Below are positions 10,101 through 16,127 of a stretch of 64,000 bases of DNA, piece by piece. Position 1 is the first letter of the stretch; each line of letters starts with the position of its first letter. Source of the stretch: Streptomyces sp. NBC_00162 (GTDB taxonomy: Bacteria; Actinomycetota; Actinomycetes; Streptomycetales; Streptomycetaceae); NCBI RefSeq assembly GCF_024611995.1, contig NZ_CP102509.1, forward strand, positions 4,774,001-4,838,000. The letters are read 5' to 3'. Position numbers and translations under genes: made by a program. The notes below the pieces were generated by a model. That model ran no database searches. It worked only from the letters and a program-made list of their open reading frames with translations, and was not told the origin of the DNA.

Positions 10101-10334
10101 CGGGTGCCGCCCGGCATCTTCCGGGACTCCGGCAGCGCCGGCGCCCCCGGCGAGGACCGGACGCGGGAGCTCCCGCTCCTCGGCGACGACGGCCGCCCCC
10201 GTAGGCCGCGTTCGGACTGGGCCGAGGAGACCCCGCTGGACGATCTGCCGACGCTGGCGGACGAACTGCTGGGCCGCCACCGGGACGACGAGTACGGCGA
10301 CGACGGTGAGCGGGGCCCGCGCCGAGGGCGCTGA
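7182..10334 (+). CDS. tmk: dTMP kinase fused to an N-terminal MFS-like membrane domain
   Basis: 1050-residue fusion. Residues about 45-500 form a polytopic membrane region resembling a major-facilitator domain (many Ala/Leu/Val helices). Residues about 510-710 are a complete thymidylate kinase: P-loop EGGDGAGKST near 518, the DR(Y) motif in SDRYIDSSVAYQGAGR near 606, and a LID region rich in Arg. A long Ala/Glu/Arg/Lys coiled coil follows (about 720-870), then an Ala-Pro linker and an acidic tail. The kinase phosphorylates dTMP to dTDP. The membrane fusion is known from Streptomyces, but its purpose is unknown. The gene sits between topA and holB, a conserved replication-linked order. Confidence 0.93.
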   Translation: MTRAEQPTVVTAPANPTYDEALAADSRERAVRALLRTPRLRRLWSAQLVSGIGDALALLVLVLLALQAAVSEGAFGGGYRGAALAVAVVFGVRILATLSFGAVLLGPLSGLLAPGGKLDRRWTMIGADGVRLGLFVVAPLWLDWIPAHALTALLATVFVAGAAERLWTLAKESAAPALLPVPPPEGATVRPLPDHLDALRRLTLRTSFAALPIAAAALLAATLVGKALGLGVDWFAANQAALGSYVASGLFAASVSLLLPLVLPGAKTPRPRSPLEGLRAPKTGDRPDKGRTGVIPLLVLACAAVAGAVSCAVAVAVLHALDLGGGPAAFALLVLALVGGTAAGIRATQAGKVLPALSRRRLLALAIAVAGLALLLTGLVPDTATVLFLSLLAGTAAGVAANTGHTLLDQETEEFRRARVTEHLHAVVRVAVALGAVVAPVLAALIGPHRLGGGEVVFAHGGAAFTLMLVGALLLPVAAVVLAKADDRGGVPLRRDLREALRGGEPVQAPSGTGFFIALEGGDGAGKSTQVEALADWIRGKGHEVVVTREPGATPVGKRLRSILLDISSAGLSNRAEALLYAADRAEHVDTVVRPALERGAVVISDRYIDSSVAYQGAGRDLSPTEIARISRWATGGLVPNLTVLLDVSPEAARERFTEAPDRLESEPAEFHQRVRSGFLTLAASDPGRYLVVDAGQDPDSVTTVVRHRLDRMLPLSEAEVAAQAEARRLAEEETRRKAEAEAARKAEEARLKAEEEARLAREAEAARIKAEAEAARKAEEERIRAEEEARARAEAERLRAEAEEKARAAEQERLRRQTEEEARLRAEAEERRLEKQRRAEEALLKAEEARRLAAAAAAEAAAQASAAAAASAAPAAAAPATPAPASAEPAPAAPAAPAPEADGPHPDDAVTLETPALRRVVQPDDITQTVPVPKVDTTKPPVRPTDETAVLPPVRPQASRPTARRTEENPADRVPPGIFRDSGSAGAPGEDRTRELPLLGDDGRPRRPRSDWAEETPLDDLPTLADELLGRHRDDEYGDDGERGPRRGR

Positions 10335-10350
10335 CCTGGGCGGGACCGGA

Positions 10351-10373
10351 TTGTCAGTGCCGCGCGCCACAAT
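10351..10373 (+). promoter_or_regulatory. RecA-NDp/PafBC-like promoter of holB
   Basis: TTGTCAGTG (10351-10359), exactly 8 bp, then CACAAT (10368-10373). The first box is a perfect match to the TTGTCRGTG consensus. Predicted transcription start is about 10380, giving a leader of about 30 nt to the ATG at 10411. Confidence 0.6.
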
Positions 10374-10410
10374 GGGTGCACGCAGAGTGAAGTGAAAGGT
10401 GGTGGGCGGG

Positions 10411-11622
10411 ATGCCCGTATGGGACGACCTGGTGGGACAGGAGCGGGTCCAGAAGCAGCTCGCCGCCGCCGCCCGCGATGCCGACGCCCTGGTCACGGCG
10501 ATCACGGACGGGACGGCGCCGCCCGCCGCGTCCAAGATGACCCACGCCTGGCTGTTCACCGGGCCGCCCGGCTCGGGGCGGTCCACCGCCGCCCGGGCCT
10601 TCGCGGCCGCCTTGCAGTGCACCAGCCCGGACCGCGCCCTCGGGGGCGAGCCGGGCTGCGGGTTCTGCGACGGCTGCCACACCACCGTGATCGGCACGCA
10701 TTCGGACGTGGAGATCGTCCGGACCGATCTGCTGTCGATCGGTGTGAAGGAGACCCGCGAACTGGTGCGCCGGGCACAGCTCTCCCCGGCCGTGGGCCGC
10801 TGGCAGGTCATCGTCCTGGAGGATGCCGACCGGCTCACCGAGGGTGCGGGCAATGTGATCCTCAAGGCCGTGGAGGAGCCCGCACCGCGGACGGTGTGGC
10901 TGCTGTGCGCGCCCTCGCTGGAGGACGTGCTGCCCACGATCCGTTCCCGCTGCCGGCACCTGACCCTGCGCACCCCGCCGGTCCACGCCGTGGCCGAGGT
11001 GCTGGTCCGGCGCGACGGCATTGAGCCTTCCGTCGCCGCGGCCGCCGCCCGCGCGACCCAGGGGCACATCGGCCGGGCCCGCAGGCTCGCGACCGACGAG
11101 GCCGCCCGCTCCCGCCGCGCCACCGTGCTGAAGCTCCCGCTCCGCGTCGATGACGTGGGCGGCTGCCTCAAGGCGGCGCAGGAGCTGGTCGACGCCGCCG
11201 CCGAGGACGCCAAGCAGGTCGCGGAGGAGGTCGACACCAAGGAGACCGAGGAGCTGAGGGCCGCGCTCGGCGCCCAGGCGGGCGCTGGCAGCCGGATGCC
11301 CCGGGGCACGGCGGGTGTGATGAAGGAGCTGGAGGACCGGCAGAAGCGCCGCCGCACCCGGACCCAGCGCGACAGCCTGGACCTGGCGCTGACCGACCTC
11401 ACCGGCTTCTACCGGGACGTGCTGGCCCTGCAGCTCGGCTCGTCCGTGGCCATCGCCAATGAGGAGATACGGCAGGACCTCGACCGGATCGCCCGCGCCT
11501 CGGGTCCCGAGCGGACCCTGCGCAGGATCGAGGCGATCATCGCCTGCCGGGAGGCCCTGGACCGCAATGTGGCCCCCCTGCTCGCGGTCGAGGCGATGAC
11601 CATGTCCCTGCGCGCGGGCTGA
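10411..11622 (+). CDS. holB: DNA polymerase III subunit delta'
   Basis: 403-residue clamp-loader subunit of the replicative polymerase. The start ATG 10411 (MPVWDDLVGQERV) has AAAGGTGG 7-8 nt upstream; in-frame GTGs at 10399 and 10402 are less well placed. It shows the AAA+ fold: a P-loop variant GPPGSGRST near residue 50, a zinc module of four Cys (CTSP, then CGFCDGC), and the sensor and C-terminal collar regions. The Arg in place of the P-loop Lys suits delta', which usually does not hydrolyse ATP. It is preceded by a DNA-damage-type promoter. Confidence 0.92.
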   Translation: MPVWDDLVGQERVQKQLAAAARDADALVTAITDGTAPPAASKMTHAWLFTGPPGSGRSTAARAFAAALQCTSPDRALGGEPGCGFCDGCHTTVIGTHSDVEIVRTDLLSIGVKETRELVRRAQLSPAVGRWQVIVLEDADRLTEGAGNVILKAVEEPAPRTVWLLCAPSLEDVLPTIRSRCRHLTLRTPPVHAVAEVLVRRDGIEPSVAAAAARATQGHIGRARRLATDEAARSRRATVLKLPLRVDDVGGCLKAAQELVDAAAEDAKQVAEEVDTKETEELRAALGAQAGAGSRMPRGTAGVMKELEDRQKRRRTRTQRDSLDLALTDLTGFYRDVLALQLGSSVAIANEEIRQDLDRIARASGPERTLRRIEAIIACREALDRNVAPLLAVEAMTMSLRAG

Positions 11623-11792
11623 CCGGCCCAGGCGTCCACATCCGGTTGACCGGCTCACCCGTACGGGCGGACCGACCGCCTGAGCCGGGACGGGCCCCGT
11701 CGGAGCCCGGTCCGTGCCCCGCCCGGTACGGGCCGCGAAAGCCGCGGGGCCGCCCGGTGCGGGCCCGCGGCCTGCCCCCCGGCCACAGGACG

Positions 11793-11798
11793 TAGGCT
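11793..11798 (+). promoter_or_regulatory. -10 hexamer TAGGCT, leaderless hydrolase start
   Basis: TAGGCT ends 6 nt before the ATG at 11805, the same geometry as at tmk. No -35 element is evident. Confidence 0.4.
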
Positions 11799-11804
11799 CC
11801 GGGG

Positions 11805-13367
11805 ATGGACACCAGGCGCCTGCTGCGTACCACCGGGACCGTGATCGCAGCCGCCGGGCTGCTGCTCGCCGGATGCACCTCCGGCGAGTCGGCGGAGCCC
11901 CGGGCGGCGGCGTCCTCCGCTCCGGCGGAGCCCCGGGCGGCCGCGTCCTCCGATCCGGCGGCGCTGCGCCCGTACTACGAGCAGAAGCTGAGCTGGCGCG
12001 ACTGCGGTGTCCCCGGGTTCCAGTGCTCGACCATGAAGGCCCCGCTGGACTACGCGAACGCCGGCTCCGGCCAGGACGTCGACATCGCGGTGGCCCGCCG
12101 CCAGGCCACCGGTCCGGGCAAGCGGCTCGGTTCCCTGGTGGTCAACCCGGGCGGCCCGGGCGGATCCGGCATCGGATACCTCCAGGCGTACGCGGGGATC
12201 GGCTATCCCGCGCCCGTCCGCGCCCGGTACGACATGGTCTCCTTCGACCCGCGCGGGGTGGACCGCAGCAGCCCCGTCGAGTGCCTCACCGGCCCGGCGA
12301 TGGACAAGTACACACAGGTGGACCAGACGCCGGACGACGCGGCCGAGCGGGCCCAGCTGGTGGCGGCCTTCAAGGAGTTCGCCGCCGGCTGCCAGGCGCG
12401 CTCGCAGCGGATCCTGCCGCACGTCTCGACCGTCGACGCGGCCCGCGACATGGACCTGCTGCGCGCGGTGCTCGGCGACGAGAAGCTCACGTACGTCGGC
12501 GCCTCTTACGGCACCTTCCTGGGGGCCACGTACGCGGATCTCTTCCCGAGCCGGGTCGGCCGGCTGGTCCTGGACGGCGCGATGGATCCCGCCCGCCCGG
12601 CGGTCGACCTGAACCGGGACCAGACGGCGGGCTTCGAGACGGCCTTCACCGCCTTCGCGAAGGACTGCGCGAAGCAGCCCGGCTGCCCGCTCGGCAAGGG
12701 CAGCCCGGACCAGGTGGCGGCGCGCCTCAAGGAGTTCCTCCGCAGGGTCGACGCCCAGCCCGTTCCGACCGGGGAGGCGGACCGCCCGCTGGGCGAGGCC
12801 CTCGCGACGACGGGGGTGATCGAGGCGATGTACGACGAGGGCGCCTGGCCGCAGCTGCGCGAGGCGCTGACGGCGGCGATGGACGGCGACGGGTCGTCCC
12901 TGCTTGCCCTCGCCGACAGCTACTACCAGCGCGAGCCGGACGGCAAGTACCCCAACCTGATGTTCGCGAACGCCGCCGTCAACTGCCTCGACCAGCCCCC
13001 GGCCTTCACCGGCCCGGATGCGGTCGAGTCCGCCCTGCCGTCCTTCGAGAAGGCCTCCCCGGTCTTCGGGGAGGGCTTCGCCTGGGCCTCGCTGAACTGC
13101 ACGTACTGGCCGGCGAAGGCCACGGGCACGGCGAAGCCACTGACCGCGAAGGGCGCCGCGCCGATCCTGGTGGTCGGCACCACCCGCGACCCCGCGACCC
13201 CGTACAAGTGGGCCCAGGCCCTGGCGGGCCAGCTTGAGTCGGGCACCCTCCTCACGTACGACGGCGACGGCCACACCGCGTACGGCCGCGGCAGCGACTG
13301 CATCGACACCTCGATCAACCAGTACCTCCTGGAGGGCAAGGTCCCGGCGGACGGCAAGAAGTGCTGA
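11805..13367 (+). CDS. Secreted lipoprotein alpha/beta-hydrolase (tripeptidyl aminopeptidase family)
   Basis: 520-residue exported peptidase-like hydrolase. A signal peptide ends in lipobox LLAGC (Cys24), so the protein is probably lipid-anchored outside. After a low-complexity linker containing a duplicated 11-residue unit, the alpha/beta-hydrolase core shows an oxyanion-hole stretch VVNPGGPGGSG, the nucleophile elbow GASYGT (Ser), the acid Asp in TTRDPATPY and the catalytic His in GDGHTAYG, followed by the family's C-terminal cap (TAP-like). This layout matches Streptomyces SlpD/SlpE and tripeptidyl aminopeptidases. The exact specificity is inferred. Confidence 0.85.
   Translation: MDTRRLLRTTGTVIAAAGLLLAGCTSGESAEPRAAASSAPAEPRAAASSDPAALRPYYEQKLSWRDCGVPGFQCSTMKAPLDYANAGSGQDVDIAVARRQATGPGKRLGSLVVNPGGPGGSGIGYLQAYAGIGYPAPVRARYDMVSFDPRGVDRSSPVECLTGPAMDKYTQVDQTPDDAAERAQLVAAFKEFAAGCQARSQRILPHVSTVDAARDMDLLRAVLGDEKLTYVGASYGTFLGATYADLFPSRVGRLVLDGAMDPARPAVDLNRDQTAGFETAFTAFAKDCAKQPGCPLGKGSPDQVAARLKEFLRRVDAQPVPTGEADRPLGEALATTGVIEAMYDEGAWPQLREALTAAMDGDGSSLLALADSYYQREPDGKYPNLMFANAAVNCLDQPPAFTGPDAVESALPSFEKASPVFGEGFAWASLNCTYWPAKATGTAKPLTAKGAAPILVVGTTRDPATPYKWAQALAGQLESGTLLTYDGDGHTAYGRGSDCIDTSINQYLLEGKVPADGKKC
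11892..11957 (+). repeat. Tandem 33-bp duplication in the hydrolase linker
   Basis: Two adjacent 33-bp copies (11892-11924, 11925-11957), nearly identical, each encoding AEPRAAASS plus two residues. In-frame, just behind the lipobox. Confidence 0.8.
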
Positions 13368-13461
13368 AGCCGCTCCGCTCCCAGTGCCCGGCCCCTGTCG
13401 TCCCTCCCGGGCTGCGCATTTGTCCCAATATGTGATGTACCTCCCACCCCGCACAACGCGG

Positions 13462-13491
13462 TTCAGGGCACCCCTCGACACCCTGTAGACT
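13462..13491 (+). promoter_or_regulatory. Probable tRNA-Thr promoter
   Basis: TTCAGG (13462-13467), 18-bp spacer, TAGACT (13486-13491). Predicted start about 13498, 50 nt before the tRNA. Confidence 0.4.
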
Positions 13492-13547
13492 TGGCGCCGC
13501 TGCTGATGAGAGCACCTCTTCGAGGGAATACTTGTCTGACCAGCGGT

Positions 13548-13621
13548 GCCGCCTTAGCTCAGTTGGCCAGAGCAACGCACTCGTAATGCGTAGGTCTCGG
13601 GTTCGAATCCCGAAGGCGGCT
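13548..13621 (+). tRNA. tRNA-Thr(CGT)
   Basis: Full cloverleaf. Acceptor GCCGCCT (13548-13554) pairs with AGGCGGC (13614-13620), discriminator T. The D stem is GCTC/GAGC. The anticodon stem ACGCA/TGCGT encloses CTCGTAA with anticodon CGT at 13582-13584, reading ACG. The T arm is TCGGG TTCGAAT CCCGA. CCA is not encoded. A hairpin terminator follows within 10 nt. Confidence 0.96.
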
Positions 13622-13627
13622 CTGTAG

Positions 13628-13664
13628 AAGCCCCAGGACTCACTCGCCGTGACCTGGGGCTTTT
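13628..13664 (+). terminator. Terminator after tRNA-Thr
   Basis: 10-bp stem AAGCCCCAGG (13628-13637) with CCTGGGGCTT (13653-13662), 15-nt loop, running into TTTT. Confidence 0.8.
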
Positions 13665-13745
13665 GCTATTTCCGGGTACGGAGGCCGGGCCCACCGGGCG
13701 AGGGAGGCCGCTCGGGGGCACCCGTCAGGCGTCCACCTCGCCGGC

Positions 13746-14219
13746 TCAGCCGAACTCCAGCAACTCCTTCGGCAGGTATTCGGACCCGACCTCGATCGGC
13801 CTGCCGGCGTCATGGGCCAGACCGGCGATGGCGAGCGGGCCGAGGGCGACCAGACCCTCACCGCTCCGGGACCGGGCCTCGATCGCGGCCCAGTACTCCT
13901 TGTGCCACGTGAGAGCCTCGGCCAACGCCTCGTTGAACAGCTAGCTCTCCTGGCTCAGATAGCGGTGGAAGAGATTGAGCGGCGGATACAGGATCTTCAG
14001 CATCAGCTCCTTGTCCGCGATCCCCACGTGCGCGGGGTCCGTGCCGTCGACAGCGCGGACCAAGGTGTCCCATGTCTCCTGCCTGCCGAGCCGAGCGAGG
14101 GTGAGCGTCAGGGCGCCGTAGCGGTCGTCCTCCGACGTCTCGAGCCCTGCCAGCGCTTCCCGGGCGCTCTCGGTGACCGGTGCCATGGCCTCGGCGGCGT
14201 TGTCCGTGCGGAACGCGTG
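13746..14219 (-). pseudogene. Imm49-like immunity gene, broken (amber stop, start lost, internal deletion)
   Basis: Read on the minus strand, one frame carries Imm49-like blocks: an N-terminal RHAFRTDNAAEA block, LYPPLNLFHRYLSQES, then an in-frame TAG (about 13940), then LFNEALAEALTWHKEYW, VALGPLAIAGLAHDAGRPIE and the terminal EYLPKELLEFG. Compared with the two intact paralogues next door it lacks the first few codons with the ATG and roughly the middle third, and it carries one nonsense codon. The 5' edge abuts the stop of the neighbouring immunity gene, as if joined by recombination between paralogues. Confidence 0.8.
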
Positions 14220-14227
14220 GCGGGGGA

Positions 14228-15091
14228 TCAGGTGGGGAACTTGCCGAGCCAGCCGCGCGTGAGGAGGTGCTTGGGGAGGTAGTCGGATTCGACTTCGATC
14301 GGGATTTCGCCGTCGTGGGCCAGGCAGGCGATGGCGAGGGGGCCGAGGGCGATGGTGCCGTCGATGTCGGCTTTCCGGTCCTCGTTCAGGGTCCAGTAGG
14401 CCTTGTGCAGCTTCAGTGCGTCTGCCAGGGCGGGGCTGAATCCTGCCTCGTCCTTGCGTACGAAGTGGTAGAAGAGGTTGATCGGCGGATAGAGCACGCC
14501 TTGCAGCAGGTCGCGTGGAGCGACCTGTACCACTTCGGGGTTCGAGGCCTCGATGGTGGCGATGAGCTTGTCCACGAGGCCCGGACGCTGCAGCCAGTAG
14601 GTCTGCAGGACATCCACCCAGTGGTAGACGTACTCGTCGTACTGCCCCTCCGGGGAACGCAGCCGATCCAGCGGAATCTCGCACAGCTGCGTCATGCGCG
14701 TCTGGTCACGGCAGATGACGGCCAGCCAGAATGCCGTCAGCCAATTTCCTGCATCGGCCGTCGGCAGGAGGCCCACCGCCGGAAGGGTTCGCAGCTTGCG
14801 GTTGATGCGGCACTCGACGGTTCCCTCGCTCACACCCGTCACGGCAAACAGGGCCGAACCCACCTGCATGGCGTTGACCGTGGCCTCCCACGTCTCCACA
14901 GCCGCCGCCCGCGGGTCGATGACACAGCGAGCGCGCAGAGCCAGAAGAGAGGAGTTGAACGCGAAATCGATCATGCCGGCTGACTCTTCGAGACTGTCGA
15001 TTCGCCGGGCCACCCGCGTGCCGAGCCGCTCGGCAAACTGCTCGGCATCGGGGCCCTCCGGTATGGCGTGTCGGTGAACGCTTGCGGTCAC
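14228..15091 (-). CDS. Imm49-family-like immunity protein, copy B
   Basis: 287-residue all-helical protein starting at GTG 15091, whose first bases overlap the stop of the upstream remnant (GTGA). Family-like blocks are ETWEATVNAMQVGSALFAV, NWLTAFWLAVICRDQ, YDEYVYHWVDVLQTYWL, LYPPINLFYHF and LGPLAIACLAHDGEIPIEVE. I recognise this as the Imm49 type of polymorphic-toxin immunity protein; the helical PoNi (DUF1910/1911) family is a possible alternative. It would bind and neutralise a cognate toxin in the cytoplasm. No toxin lies directly upstream of this copy, so it may be an orphan against related strains' toxins. Confidence 0.75.
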   Translation of the reverse strand: MTASVHRHAIPEGPDAEQFAERLGTRVARRIDSLEESAGMIDFAFNSSLLALRARCVIDPRAAAVETWEATVNAMQVGSALFAVTGVSEGTVECRINRKLRTLPAVGLLPTADAGNWLTAFWLAVICRDQTRMTQLCEIPLDRLRSPEGQYDEYVYHWVDVLQTYWLQRPGLVDKLIATIEASNPEVVQVAPRDLLQGVLYPPINLFYHFVRKDEAGFSPALADALKLHKAYWTLNEDRKADIDGTIALGPLAIACLAHDGEIPIEVESDYLPKHLLTRGWLGKFPT

Positions 15092-15195
15092 GTGTCGAAC
15101 TCTCCCACCCAGGAGCGGTCCAGGAGGCGGAGCGGAAGGTAGTCGGACTCGACCTCGTCCGTGCGGAATGCGTGGCGTGCGACGGCGGTGGTCAT
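15088..15195 (-). pseudogene. 35-codon remnant of an Imm49-like gene (in-frame internal deletion)
   Basis: A short frame with a preserved GGAAGA ribosome site and ATG at 15195. It encodes MTTAVARHAFRTD joined directly to VESDYLPLRLLDRSWVGEF, then TGA. The first part matches the N-terminus of the broken copy (RHAFRTD) and the second the C-terminus of the intact copies (VESDYLPKHLL). About 250 internal codons are therefore missing while the frame is kept. Its stop overlaps the GTG of copy B, so it may now serve only to couple translation of copy B. Confidence 0.75.
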
Positions 15196-15251
15196 TTGGG
15201 TGTCTTCCGTGGGTTGTGGCGGCAGGTGTGTGCTGCCCGCGGGTTTGCGCG

Positions 15252-16127
15252 TTACGCGTCGAACTCGCCGCGCCAGGCGAAGTCGAGGAGGGCCTCGGGG
15301 AGGTAGTCGGTCTCGACCTCGACCGGGATGCCGTTGGCCTTGGCCAGGCAGGCGATCGCCAGCGGAGCGAGGGCCACGATCCCCAGGATGTTCTCGGTGC
15401 GGTCCTCGTCGGCGGTCCAGTACTCCTTGTGCCAGCGGACGGCGTCGGCCAGGGCGTCGTTGAAGCCGGCGGTGTCGTTGCGCAGGTAGCGGTAGAGCAT
15501 CATGATCGGCGGGTACCGGAGCTTGGTCATCGTCTCCGCGTCGACGACGCGGGCGTGCTCGGGAGCGCTCAGGTCCACGGCGCGCACCAGGTGCGTGCGC
15601 AGGTCGTCACGGCGGAGCCAGAAGCTCTGGAGGGTCTCCACCCAGGCGTAGGTGTACTCGTCCAGGGCTCCGCCGAAGTCGCGCAGCAGAGACACCGGGA
15701 TCCGGGCCAGCATGTCGAGGCGGGCTGCTTCACGGCAGATGATCGCGAGGTAGAAGGCGTTGAGCCAGGTGTTCGCGTTGAGGTAGGTCTGCGGCCCGGT
15801 GGTGGCGAGGTGGCGCTCCTCCTCGCGGATCTTGCAGGTGACCGTTTCCCGGTCAGGAGCGGCGGCGGCGAAGACGGCCGAGTGCACCTGCATGGCCAGC
15901 AGCCAGGACTCCCAGGTCTCCAGCATGACGGCACCGGGGTCCCCGACACAGCGGACGAATGCGACGTTCAGCGACCTCATGACTGCGCCCGACCTGGAGT
16001 TGTGCGAGGTCTCGAACTCCTCCAGCGAATAGGACAGCGACCCCTCCATGGCGGGAACCACCGCCGCCATCTCGTCCTTCTGATAGTCCTGGCGCGGCAC
16101 GATCACGGACGCTGTCTCCTTTGTCAT
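15252..16127 (-). CDS. Imm49-family-like immunity protein, copy A (toxin-adjacent)
   Basis: 291-residue helical protein with the same blocks as copy B: ETWESWLLAMQVHSAVFAA, NTWLNAFYLAIICREA, LDEYTYAWVETLQSFWL, RYPPIMMLYRYL, WHKEYWTADEDR and LAPLAIACLAKANGIPVEVE. Its ATG overlaps the toxin stop by four bases (ATGA), the usual toxin-to-immunity coupling, so this is the most likely cognate antidote of the 940-residue toxin. Identity to copy B is moderate by eye, suggesting an old duplication or different specificities. Confidence 0.8.
   Translation of the reverse strand: MTKETASVIVPRQDYQKDEMAAVVPAMEGSLSYSLEEFETSHNSRSGAVMRSLNVAFVRCVGDPGAVMLETWESWLLAMQVHSAVFAAAAPDRETVTCKIREEERHLATTGPQTYLNANTWLNAFYLAIICREAARLDMLARIPVSLLRDFGGALDEYTYAWVETLQSFWLRRDDLRTHLVRAVDLSAPEHARVVDAETMTKLRYPPIMMLYRYLRNDTAGFNDALADAVRWHKEYWTADEDRTENILGIVALAPLAIACLAKANGIPVEVETDYLPEALLDFAWRGEFDA

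Noticed and set aside
7245..11402. 1385-codon minus-strand open frame opposite tmk and holB
   Set aside because: Composition (Gln/Gly/Arg/Ala runs) is that of a shadow frame; both plus-strand genes show complete family motifs.
13548..13664. tRNA-Thr as integration site of a mobile island carrying the T7SS/toxin locus
   Set aside because: No integrase, no excisionase and no direct repeat of the tRNA 3' end was seen further right; the locus looks resident.
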